This document shows, one piece after another, positions 1-10,063 of a DNA stretch of 64,000 bases. Where the stretch lies: NCBI GenBank assembly GCA_038093515.1, contig JBBPSI010000005.1, positions 369,334 through 433,333 on the forward strand, read 5' to 3'. Made by a program: the position numbers and the translations under genes. The notes beneath the pieces are model-generated. The model saw only the letters and a program-made list of their open reading frames with translations. It had not been told where the DNA came from and did not search any database. Origin of the DNA: Butyriboletus loyo. Taxonomy: Eukaryota; Basidiomycota; Agaricomycetes; Boletales; Boletaceae. Within the stretch, counting starts at the first letter, position 1, and each line of letters starts with the position of its first letter.

Positions 1-713
1 TCTGTCAGTTATTCTGGGTAGTAAAAGTTGCAATTGCTTATGAATCAGTGCAGGCTATACCTACCAGTTCCCCCACTCATCGAGGCTGGGTTCAATGGGA
101 GAGCAAACGAGGAAAATGGAGCAAACGTTGGATGGAACTTCGCGAACACGGCTTGTGGTTATCGAAGCGAGACACGGTAACGTTTTTGACGTCGCAGAGC
201 TGACCTTGTTGCGTCGCTCATCCAAGTCTCTAGGGAAAGGACGAAGTCTTCCTGTGTTCATTGTCAAACTTTGATGCCTACTCTGTGACACGGCGACACA
301 AATCACCAAAGGCTTTTGTGTTCGCCGTCAAGTCCACCGATCGTCTTTCGTTATTTGAAAATGCCGCGGATTATGTTCATGTATTCTCTTGCAATCCCAA
401 GGACGGCGAAAAGTGGATGCAGGTCATCCTTGTCGCTCGTGTAAGTAAGCCAGACGCCTTTCAACTCGCCCAAGATGCTCATCTGTTCTAGTCGTATGTT
501 CTCTACCAGGAGCGCCATGTGCTATTTGCAAAGGCCGCGGAACCACTTTCCCAAGCAAAGCCGCTCACTCGTTCCAGAACCAGGAAACAGTCTATATCTA
601 GTCGTCCTGCGCAACCTCTAGTCAACGTCCCACCTCCCTTCAGTCAGTCACAAACCGCCAACGTCGCCTTTGAGCCTGGCTCCCTCCTCGCAAAACGGAA
701 AGGGGATGCGTAA
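1..713 (+). CDS. PH-domain protein, C-terminal part (5' end outside window)
   Basis: Only the 3' end is present. Three exons join in frame: 68-176, 234-440 and 492-713, with introns 177-233 and 441-491. They encode a pleckstrin-homology domain that starts HRGWVQWESKRGKWSKRWM and continues through KAFVFAVKSTDRLSLFE to GEKWMQVILVARSYVLYQ. The conserved tryptophan near the end of the last PH helix is in GEKWMQV. A short Ser/Pro/Arg-rich tail follows to the TAA at 711-713. PH domains bind phosphoinositides or proteins at membranes; the layout recalls the PH half of RA-PH adaptors (Grb7/RIAM/lamellipodin type), but no RA domain can be seen here, so that assignment is inference. The domain itself is secure; the name of the gene is not. 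Confidence 0.8.
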
Positions 714-912
714 CTATGAAGCGTCCTGCTTGTTCGCACGGCTCTGCCTTTTGTCTAGTTGCGACTTGTCCTAGTCGCTCGATCGTGCTTGTATACCCGT
801 CGATGGATGTACGTACTGTGCTACTTATACAAATATCATAGATAGCTTGCGGATAATGAGTGCATGAATGACAAGAACGTGGTAGCAATGCAGCGTAAAC
901 ATCAATGACAGG

Positions 913-3147
913 TCAAGCCGACGTCTTTGGTTTCTTTTTAATTGGTCCATCGTCATCGCCCTCCTTGACTTTGGGTTTGGGTTTTGGTTTTGGTTTTGGT
1001 TTTTCATCGTCGTCAACCTCCATAGCATCATTTTCGTCGTCTTTCTTCGGTTTAGACTTGGCTTTGGGCTTCGTGGGCTTCTTCTTGGGCTCGTCTTCTG
1101 CATCACTCCCGTCTACCTGGGGCTTTGGCTTTTTCTTGGTATGCTTCTTCTTTCCATCTTTCGCAGCCAAGGCCAACTCCCGGTCACCACTCGCGTCCGA
1201 CGCCGTGACTCCGCCAGACCCAGAGTCGCTCTCGCTAGGTGAACCCTCGTCGCTCGACGAGGCCTGGAAATCCTCATCTAAACGGACACCATCATCAGCA
1301 AGGATATCGTATGTACGAGTAAATTCGACTAACCTTCTTCACTGTCATCCTCGTCTCCACCAATTCGAGGCTTTGGTCGTTCGTCACCACTGCTCGCAAC
1401 GCTCTGCATCTCCTCATCCGAGTCGCCGCCGGCAGCGGCCATCATCATATCTACATCGGCCACCATCTCGTTCTTAAGCTTGATCTTTTTATCCTTGAGG
1501 AAGGTTTCCACGGGTTCATGCTCTTCTTTGTTGATCGAAGTAAAGGTGTATTCTGGCCCACTCTTGGTAACGATCTTGAGGTCAAACGTACGCGCAGCAC
1601 TGGCGCCCATACTTGCACCCACGCGAGAAAAGACGCATTGGTGGATATCAGAGAGCTCAACGAGTGTGGGTTGTTTGGACACGAAAAAGACGTATTTTTC
1701 CAGCATGAATAGGTCACCCTGCACAGCCTTGAGATTCGCTTTGATGCCAGGATGCCCGTCGCGGCTGCCATAACATATACTTAGAAACCAAAAAGCGTTA
1801 AGGGAAGAAGAAGTAGCTCTTTACCTTTGAAAGGCGCCGGAACCAATGATTTTCTTTTTCGATAGAGCACGGAAGACACCTGATACGACCTCGAACGTGG
1901 GGTCTTCATAATTCTTTTTCAACCTGTCATATTTCGCGATCTCCTCCCTAGTGTAGGGTCACTCAGCCAGAAGGGATGATAGCGATCAGCTGTAGACGCA
2001 CTCAGACATGTTAAGCTCGGCAGTAGTCTCTTCCTCCCGCGCAAACTGCATGACCAGGTACTGATATCTGGTCTGACCTTGTCTGATCGGCGTGCTAAGA
2101 CCAAGCTACTCATGGTTGGGATGTCGTATTGAGAAAGCAACGGACACTCACAATGAACAAAACATGTTGATCATCCTTGGGAAGCAGGAATAGCCTTGAA
2201 ATACTTGAATAAAGAATTTTGTAATCATAAGTCTTTCCACGGAGTCGTAGAAAGTCGAGAAACATGTCGACGTCATAACGACCACGAGGAGTGAGTACGA
2301 GCACCTCCTCGAAGCTCAAAACGAGATCGCCCGACACTTGTCCGATTTCGGCCTTGTCTTTGATGGCATCGTGGAAGGCTTGAGCTGCGCTGACTTCCTC
2401 GCCGTCCTCGTCATCGGACTTCTGTGAGCCAGCTTCCGAACCACGAAGTTTTACATGGGTACCGGGGACGTAGAAACGGATCTCGACCATCTCATCCGGC
2501 GCATTCCTTGAAACCTTTTTACCGGCTGACGATGAAGCCCCAAATTCGAGGGATACCTCTGTCCTTCCGGCAATGTTGGAATTGGCGACCTGCTGCAAAG
2601 GTAACTCAAAGGCTGTCTTATTTGACACTAAGAAAGCTAGGTCTTGTCCTGAACAGAAGTGAGAACTGGCGGGTCATCTCGTAGGTGCTTGGAAAGCAAA
2701 CCTTGGATGTCGGTGACTCCCCAGTTCCACCCTTTGAACGTTACATCCTTCGTCTCCAACGTGACGCCAAAGTGCTGCTTGAGTAAACCTGCGAGTTTGT
2801 CGTGGTCCTATTATAAGAGTTGTTCGTCAGTTTCTCCCTTCAAGAGCGAGGGCTTTCCGCGCACCTCACGCACGAAACCATCAAACGCTTCTCTCCGCCT
2901 GTCCTTGAGCCCGACTCTGAGTTGGAAGTTTCTCGCGACGCGGAACCACTGCGCCCATTTGATCTCATCTGCTGGTATCGCTTTCACTGTTTCGTTTTCC
3001 TCGCCTTTCCAGGCCATGCCGCTGGTCGCGAGCCGCAGCTCTGAGGGCGGCCATGAGTCTGAAAGCACTCCTTCACAGAGAATTTTACTCACTGCCGACT
3101 TCTGATGATAAACCATGATATACCCGGTCAAACTGGGTTGTAGCCAT
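913..3147 (-). CDS. POB3: FACT complex subunit Pob3 (SSRP1 orthologue)
   Basis: Histone chaperone subunit that with Spt16 forms FACT and reorganises nucleosomes during transcription and replication. The start MATTQFDRVYHG is at 3147; the first intron (about 3092-3045) joins it to KLRLATSGMAWKG, matching the SSRP1 N-terminus. Conserved blocks follow: IPADEIKWAQWFRVARNFQL, the middle double-PH region (FELPLQQVANSNIAG, VEIRFYVPGTHVKL, YDYKILYSSISRLFLLPK) and FSRVGASMGASAARTFDL. The C-terminus is an acidic stretch and then a lysine/proline tail with about five Lys-Pro repeats, ending at 913. As in yeasts, and unlike animal SSRP1, there is no HMG box; fungal FACT usually pairs with a separate HMG protein. 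The gene is divergent from alpha-actinin with about 140 bp between start codons. Confidence 0.93.
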
Positions 3148-3289
3148 GAGGGACGGTGGTGGAGAACGTGAAGTCGCGCGCGTCGAGTATATGTAATCAG
3201 CGCGTTTACGCGTTCTTGGTACTAACCGGTCGTCTCTCTTGTTGTAGGCTTTGGCTCCGACATCTCTGGTCGTGGCCGAGAAATAGATC
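3148..3289. promoter_or_regulatory. Shared divergent promoter of POB3 and alpha-actinin
   Basis: Only 142 bp separate the two start codons, so both transcripts must start within or overlap this stretch. It contains a short TA-rich patch near 3186-3196 but no unmistakable TATA box. A possible acceptor (tgttgtag, ending 3247) would allow a 5'UTR intron in the actinin transcript. In-frame TAG at 3284-3286 fixes 3290 as the first usable actinin start in this exon. Confidence 0.5.
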
Positions 3290-6033
3290 ATGGACTCGAC
3301 GCAAGAGCGAACATTTTGCAAATGGTGCGCTCGTTGTATCGTGTTGCCCATCGTTAGCCTTCATCCCTATCTCCAATCTCCAGGCTCAACACCAAACTGG
3401 AGGCCAATGGATACCCGCCTATGCGTTCGCTGGTGGAGGATCTATCTGATGGTGTGCGCCTCATTCAATTAATGGTCAGTCCAGCTCTTCTTTCATGCTT
3501 TGCAGTTCGGTTGCTCATCCTCGTCACATCTCAACAGGAGATCATGGGTAACGGACACCCATCCCCTGCATGATGTCGGGGCTCAAGTCACTTTCAGGAG
3601 ATACCTCGCTCGGAAGATATAACAGGAATCCAAGAATGCGCGTTCAAAAGGCAGAGAACGTAAACAAGGCGTTGGAGTTCATCAGACAGAGGGGTATCAA
3701 ACTGACCAACATCGGTCCTGAAGGTGCTGTCGTCTTCAACAAGATGTGGCACACTTTATTTCTCAGCAAGATTGGCCACAGATATCATAGACGGTAACCT
3801 AAAACTTATTTTGGGCATGATATGGACCCTGGTCCTACGTTTCACAATCGCAGACATCAGGTGAGTGGCGTGCAAAGCATGGAGTAGTGATCGTCTAACA
3901 GTCGCCCCAAGCGAGGAAGGTCTCTCGGCCAAAGAGGGACTTTTGCTTTGGTGTCAACGAAAAACGGCCCCGTATAAAGAAGTCGATGTTCAGGACTTTT
4001 CTATTAGCTGGTCAGATGGACTTGCACTGCAAGTATTTGCATTTCTTCGCCCAAATTTCCAACTCATCCTTTCTAGATGTGCCCTCATTCATTCCCATCG
4101 CCCGGACCTTCTAGATTATGACAAGCTGAACAAAGTAAGAGATTTATTTTTCTCTCATTCGCCGGGAGTGACATAAACTCAGTCAGATCGACACGGAAAT
4201 ACGCGCCTGGCATTCCAGGTTGCGGCTGATCATCTTCACATTCCAGTCAGTGTTTTCTTATCTTGAGTTGGCGCCGCTTTTGAGGTCTCCTATCCAGCAA
4301 CTGCTCGAAGTCGAAGATCTGTGTGACTCCGATCGTCCAGACGAACGTAGTGTTATGATTTATATTGCCAGTTATTTCCATGCTTTCTCTACGATGGGTC
4401 AGTTGACATATTCTCGAAGATCTCATTATTCACAAATTACCCGTATAGATCAGGCGGAAACTGTCTCCCGTCGCGTTGAGAAATTCGCGGAACTCATGCA
4501 GTCGGTGTGGACGAGCAAGAATGATTATGAGCGCAGGGCTCGCAATGTTCGCTGGGTTTTGCGGTTCGCTTTCGTTTCGGTCTGACTGCCATCGACAGTT
4601 GCTTCGTGCACTGGCCGAAGTCCAGGAACAGTGGAGGGCAAGTAGATTCACTGGCACATACGTGGACGCGAAGGGGCAATCCTCAGCATTCACGACATAT
4701 AAACAAACGACGAAACGGATTTGGGTCACAGAGCGACAAGATGTCACCACGCTTTTTGGCAATATCCAAACGAAGCTTCGGACGTATGGATTGAGGGAAT
4801 ATGTCCCTCCTGTCGGACTCGCACCTTCGGTTAGCAGAGCTGAAACTTTGACCATCCGGCGCTCACTCAAAATTATTAGGATATAGACAGTGCATGGAAT
4901 GAACTACTAGACTCGGAGGCAAAGCGTTCTCGATCAATAAATGCGCAGATACGACAGTATGTATGCCACTATGCGATGTGCCGTTACATCTTACAGTTCC
5001 TAGGATCAAGGAATCTCTCCGAAAACAGTTTGCAGATCTCGCCAATGTTTTCTCGCAACGCTTACACGGCGTCTCACTTGATCTGGCAAGTGTCGAGGGC
5101 CCGCTAGAGGTTTATCATACCATTTTCTTCGGTTTCACTGTTTGACCAAGGTCTTTGTTTTCACTGAAGGAACAGCAGGAGCAAGTTCAAAAGATACAAC
5201 TTCGAGTGCCTGGCCTAGCCGATGCCCTGGCTCGTGTAACAAAGGCTGAAGAAGATTGTACTGAAGCCAATGTCGAGGAAAACGACTATACTGTGTTTAC
5301 TTGGCAAGACCTCGACTTCGAACTCGAACTCGTCACTCAAGCCATCGCTAAGAAGATCTCTTTCATCGACAATCAAGCGCGTATTTCTTCTCGCTGTTTG
5401 CTGTTCCTCGCATACTGACGTGTGGCAGATTGTATCAAGGAACATGACCAACATGACACCCGCGCAGCTAGAGCAATTCGAAAGTACATTCCGGTACTTT
5501 GACCGAGACGAAACCAACACTCTCATCCTGTCGGAATTCAGCGCAGCCCTAGCCAGTCTTGGCATCATATACTCGGTGCGCAGAACTTGTCATTGCTGAC
5601 GATGCAATTATGAAAGTAAAAGCAGGACGAGGACTTGGTGTACATCTACGATCAGCTAGTCCAAGACTACGGGGCAGTGACGTTTGAAGCTTTCATCAAT
5701 CTTTTGGTATGCGTTCGCGTTTGTATGGTAGCTTGGTTCAAGTACCGATGGCAGTTGACATAGGTGGATATCACCGAAGACCAAACTTCGCCCGAACAGC
5801 TTCGAGAATCTTTCCGCGGGATTGCAGAGGACAAGGTGTGTTCTATCCACTTGATTATGCTGGTCGTTTTGAAAGATTTGTTGCAGCCATTCGTGACCGA
5901 GCTGGATATGAGGCTAGCCCAGCTCCCCGTCAGTGCAATCGATTATCTACGGGAGGTGCTACCTTCGTCCAAGAATGAGGTTGGAGAGCTAGAGTATGAC
6001 TATGAAAGATGGCTTCACGATGTATTCACTTGA
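3290..6033 (+). CDS. Alpha-actinin, actin cross-linking protein
   Basis: Cross-links actin filaments, in fungi mainly at the cytokinetic ring. Eighteen exons close perfectly to 614 residues, the size of compact fungal alpha-actinins (for example fission yeast Ain1). Domain order: CH1 from [20 protein letters not shown], with [16 protein letters not shown] and [22 protein letters not shown]2 from [20 protein letters not shown], with [17 protein letters not shown]; a short rod of about two spectrin-like repeats ([41 protein letters not shown]); then C-terminal EF-hands, of which [14 protein letters not shown] is a plausible loop. Exons: 3290-3324, 3384-3474, 3538-3547, 3598-3723, 3782-3860, 3912-4028, 4077-4134, 4183-4245, 4298-4397, 4449-4546, 4599-4829, 4880-4956, 5004-5109, 5170-5376, 5429-5575, 5626-5706, 5764-5835, 5887-6033. 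Exon 3 is 10 nt, and the introns after exons 6 and 14 begin with GC. Confidence 0.93.
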
Positions 6034-6211
6034 TGGCTGTAACCCTCACTGTACGAGAGACAGTTGCACAACGTTTGGCATAGTGTGCCATCCAAGATAG
6101 TGTTAGGGTTTCACTCATCCATCCAGCATTGCAGCCAAGGTTCACACTGTCCAACATCTATTGCATTATGAATGCAGTGACACATCCAATTATTTTCACT
6201 ATGGAATAATT

Positions 6212-7309
6212 TTAAGCGTCGAAGGTGATGGAAGCGCCGACCTTGTGGGCAGGGCCGGTGGGAACAATGTCATTCAGTCGTTGAGTATCCAGAGCAAGAC
6301 CGAACGAGGCTTTCACACCTGGCCGGAGAGTCTGAGTGTAGCCTGCGTTCCCCGTGAGTTGTGAGAGTTGTGTAAAGGTAAGCGGACATACCAAGAGCAA
6401 GGACACCTGAGTTGTTGATTTTGGCCTTGACGAACGCAGCAGAGTCAAGGAAGCTGAAGAAAAGGGAAGGGGGTTGGTCAAGTGATGATACAATATGCAT
6501 GAAGAGACATACGCCTTGGCACCGACTTCGAGAGCAATACCGGAAGTTGTTGACTTGGTGTCGTAAACGGCCTTGGCACCAGCTTCGACGTCGGGACTGA
6601 CGCGGTGGTAGTAGCTCGCGGAGAAGGCGTTGAAGTTGTTGAGACCGTGAACGGTGACAGCGTACTCGGGGGCATTGTAGCCAAGAGCAGCGGCGTAGCG
6701 AGTGACCTTGCCCTCGGTGACGTTATAAGCACCCTCAGCACCAAAAAGGAAGCCATCACGACCGAAGACGGTGTCTGCGGTAAAAGTGGGGCCCTTTACA
6801 CAAGGTAAGGATAGAGGAGAAACGAAAGGGAACGAAATGAAACCTTGAAGACGTCGAGAGCACCACGAGTGTGAACCCCCGACTGCTTGTAGATGACGTT
6901 AAAGAGAGCGGACTTTGAGCCCTTGTCGGGGATCAAAGAAGTGTTGAGGTCGAGCTTCAAACCCTTGGCAATGTAGTTTTCGAGCTCGATTTGAGACTTG
7001 AGGACGTTTGAGGTTGTCCAGGTCTCTGTGAAGACAAGGCCATTCTTGGGGTCGGCATACTTTGCCTCGATGTCACCAGTGATGCCCTGGGTCTTGGAGT
7101 TACGGAGACCAGCAACCTTGAAGACGACCTTGGAGGGCGTCTTGGTCTTGACCTCGAGGGAGGTGCCGGAGAAGGGGTAGTCCTTGGACAGCAAGTCGTT
7201 GGAGGATTTTCCGAGGTCCTGGAGTAGAAGGAACGGTCAGAGCGAACGGACGGGGAGTGCAGCGGAGGCGAACCTTCCAGGAAGGGGGGACGGGCTGAGG
7301 GAGAGACAT
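6212..7309 (-). CDS. POR1: Mitochondrial outer-membrane porin (VDAC)
   Basis: Voltage-dependent anion channel passing metabolites and nucleotides through the mitochondrial outer membrane. Five exons (7309-7274, 7218-6844, 6793-6513, 6453-6392, 6342-6212) give 294 residues, the usual VDAC length for a 19-strand barrel. The N-terminus MSLPQPVPPSWKDLGKSSND is the amphipathic helix region of the family; DYPFSGTSLEVKTKTP starts the barrel, and the C-terminus has GLALDTQRLNDIVPTGPAHK and ends GASITFDA. No cleavable presequence is expected or seen. Codon use is strongly biased to C-ending codons, as in highly expressed fungal genes. The gene is divergent from the BCKDH E1-alpha gene, so two mitochondrial genes share the 430 bp between. 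Confidence 0.94.
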
Positions 7310-7736
7310 GGTGGACGAAGAGAAAGAGCGTCAGACCGAGAGCGAGTTTTCAACCCGCATCCGGGTCGATTCGTGGGAATATTTTCGGCTGTGTGCCATC
7401 GACATGGGCCACAGCGCAAAAGTACACAAGCGAATGGCGGTGAGTCTGCCCCCGTCCCAGCTCTGCCATCCACCGATCGTGTGCACAGAAAAAGACCGTC
7501 ACGCAGCCAAAATCAGTCGCTCCACCGGTGCCATTTGTTCGGTCGGCCAAGAAACGCGCCGGCTTGAAGTCCAAAACCAAGGGCACGGTGTTGGGTGGTG
7601 CAGACTATGTGACGTTGATGTTGGGAGGTCGGAGAGAGGCAGCAGAGGAGGCTCGCAAGCTTCCACAGGAATGATTGTGACTACGTAATGCATGTTCACT
7701 CGATGGCCAAGTTCCGAGCCTGAACTTGTCCCACAA
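7310..7736. promoter_or_regulatory. Divergent promoter region of porin and BCKDH E1-alpha
   Basis: The stretch lies between the porin start at 7309 (minus) and the E1-alpha start at 7737 (plus). Several open frames cross it on both strands but none has family resemblance or intron support, and I treat them as chance. An in-frame upstream ATG at 7692 could extend E1-alpha by 15 residues. No clear TATA box is visible. Confidence 0.4.
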
Positions 7737-9469
7737 ATGTTCACTTCACTCCGCCTCGCCAGAATTCGTGTAAGAGCACTCGCGACAGCTGCGCCCAAAT
7801 TCCCCCTCAGGGACCCCCTCCCTGCGTCGAATTCACCTGTGTTGCCAAAGCTCCAGTTCACCAATTCTGTCACACAAGGATCAGCCCAGATACCCACCTA
7901 CAGAGTGCTAGATGGCGTCGGGATCCCTATTGAAGGCGCAGAGCTACCAGACGTTCGTCTCCCCCCACCTCTCGACGTCCCTTCTACTCACGGACCTACC
8001 TAGATCACCCCGGAGTTTGCTCGCAAGCTGTGCGTTCCTATCTCTGCGCTGAGTTTGACAATCCGACGTGACATTTACTGTCTCCAGATACGAGAACATG
8101 CAGCTCTTGCCGATGATGGACAACATCCTATACAACGTCCAACGTCAAGGCAAGATATCTTTCTATGTACGTTACTTCCATCACTCATCTCCCAAGACGG
8201 ATCTGATCAAACTCCCCAGATGACCTCTGTGAGACAACTTTTGTTGACATTCGCGGAACCCCTGACCATTCTCCTAGTATGGCGAGGAAGCTACTATAAT
8301 CGGCGCCGCTGCGGCTTTGGCCAACGATGATGAGTATGTATTCTTGTGCATTTCTGTCTTGCCGCTTCCTCACGTCATGCAAGAGTACTAGGTGAGGGTT
8401 TGTGCTGTATCCCAGCATACCTACTCCAATCGTGAGCAAACAGGTCAATACCGTGAAATGGGTGTCCTCCTATGGAGAGGCTTTAGCATAAATGCCGCAA
8501 TGGCCCAGTGCTTCGGAAACCACGAGGACAAGGGTGGAAAAGGTCGACAAATGCCCATGGTATGCAATTCCCTCTCGTTCAGTCGACCTTGCATACCAAC
8601 AACCTCGTGCAGCATTTTGGGTCTGTCGAACATCACTTTCATACCATCTCGTCTCCACTTGCAACTCAGATACCACAAGCAGCGGGTGTCGGATTTGCAC
8701 TCAAGCGTGACCCGGAAAGACGTAACAAGAATATAGCGTGCGTGTTCTTCGGTGAAGGTGCCGCTTCGGAAGGTGACTTCCATGCGGGAATGCTTCTTGC
8801 CTCGACGATTCCATCCCCGACCCTCTTCTTGGCACGTAACAACGGCTTCGCAATTTCGACACCTGCGCATGAACAGTTCCATGGTGATGGAATAGCAGCA
8901 CGTGGGCCTGGATATGGCGTCGAAACTGTCAGGGTAGATGGTAACGACATCCTGGCAGTCTTCAATGCCGTGAAAGAAGCACGCAGACGATGCCTCGAAA
9001 GCGGCCGCGCTGTACTGGTCGAAGCCATGACATACCGCGTCGGCCACCATTCGACCTCTGACGACTCGTTTGCATACCGTGGACGGCAAGAAGTCGAGAA
9101 TTGGAAGAAAATCGACAACCCGATTACGCGTTTCCGGCTGTTCATGGAGTCGAGAGGCTGGTGGAACGAGAAAGAAGAAGAGGAGCTCAAAGCGAAGCTA
9201 AGGAATGATGTCATCACCACACTCAAGCGGGCGGAAACACTCAAGCAGAGCGACCTTCGTGATCTGTTCACGGATGTCTACGGTGGTGACGAGCCATGGA
9301 ATCTGGTGAGTCGCGGGTCCGTCCCCGTACATTACTCAACTTATCCGAATTACAGAGAGAGCAGAGAGAAGAGCTCGCCAGCCTTCTCAAGAAGTACGGA
9401 CCAGTCTGGGAGCCCTGGCGGAAAGAGCTCAAGCGATTTAGGGATGAAGGCAAGAAACTTGTGGATTGA
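7737..9469 (+). CDS. 2-oxoisovalerate dehydrogenase E1 alpha subunit, mitochondrial
   Basis: Thiamine-diphosphate-dependent E1-alpha of the branched-chain 2-oxoacid dehydrogenase complex, which oxidatively decarboxylates the keto acids of Leu, Ile and Val in the matrix. The nine-exon model gives 438 residues: 7737-7952, 8004-8029, 8088-8166, 8220-8228, 8278-8333, 8384-8391, 8444-8559, 8613-9305, 9356-9469. The start [18 protein letters not shown] is an Arg-rich presequence. Family blocks are [34 protein letters not shown], the ThDP-binding [19 protein letters not shown] with RNNGFAIST, and the phosphorylation-loop region [16 protein letters not shown]. The C-terminus is [16 protein letters not shown]. 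Two exons are only 9 and 8 nt and are required to keep conserved residues. An alternative start at 7692 adds 15 residues. It catabolises branched-chain amino acids, opposite to ILV3 at the far end of the window. Confidence 0.94.
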
Positions 9470-9628
9470 GTGGGCAAGAGTAGCGTAGTCATATTTAGTA
9501 GCCGGATTACATAAACTCGGCCGAGACTCATGCCTCTTTGTGGCACTGACTACATGGAACCTGCCCCATCCGCCAATCAAGTATTGTCCACATAGCAGTC
9601 GCCTCTGCTCCTGGCCACCCTCAGGTCG

Positions 9629-9908
9629 TCAGTCCTGTCCTAGACGGACTGTTTGACACCATAGAGCACAATTCCCGGAGCGACATACCGTGATGTGTAC
9701 GAAGGTATGGGTGTTCCTACACAAAGGATGTCCAGCAAGCAACTCAGACACGTCGGTCAACCTGGACGCAGACGCCAGGGAGGAGGTGTAATACAAGTTG
9801 GCGGGTAAGAGTGGCAGAGGTGATGGAGCACGCAGAGTCGGTGATGCCAACGAGAGGGTTCCTAAGGATGGTTTCCAGCATGTGACACGATTGATGAACG
9901 ATGAGCAT
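9629..9908 (-). CDS. Candidate small gene of unknown function
   Basis: Between the E1-alpha and SMC6 3' ends the minus strand shows an acceptor-like site just before an ATG at 9908, then an open exon, then two intron-like segments (gttgac...tgtgtag and gtatgt...tctag) of ordinary size for this genome. Spliced in phase, they give a peptide of about 61 residues starting MLIVHQSCHMLETILRNPL with a hydrophobic stretch LVLHLLPGV. I recognise no family. Other phase choices give different C-termini, so the exact product is uncertain. It could equally be part of the SMC6 3'UTR. Confidence 0.25.
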
Positions 9909-10063
9909 TTTACCTGAAAATACCTATACTATACAGTTTGGTTGCACGAGGACTATACGAGGGCAATCGTAAAATAATGTGCAGGCGAATAAAATTAAAA
10001 TTAAAATATAGTCGACCATCTGCGGCCGTGAGGTAAAGTAGGTGGAAGATGATGAACGTTTCT

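Noticed and set aside
905..1477. 190-codon plus-strand frame rich in Gly, Phe and Ser
   Set aside because: It is antisense to the Lys/Pro-repeat and acidic tail of POB3; the low complexity of that tail keeps the other strand open. No splice or family support.
8445..9271. Long minus-strand frames (214 and 201 codons)
   Set aside because: Antisense shadows of the E1-alpha exon 8613-9305, whose codon bias leaves the reverse frames open.
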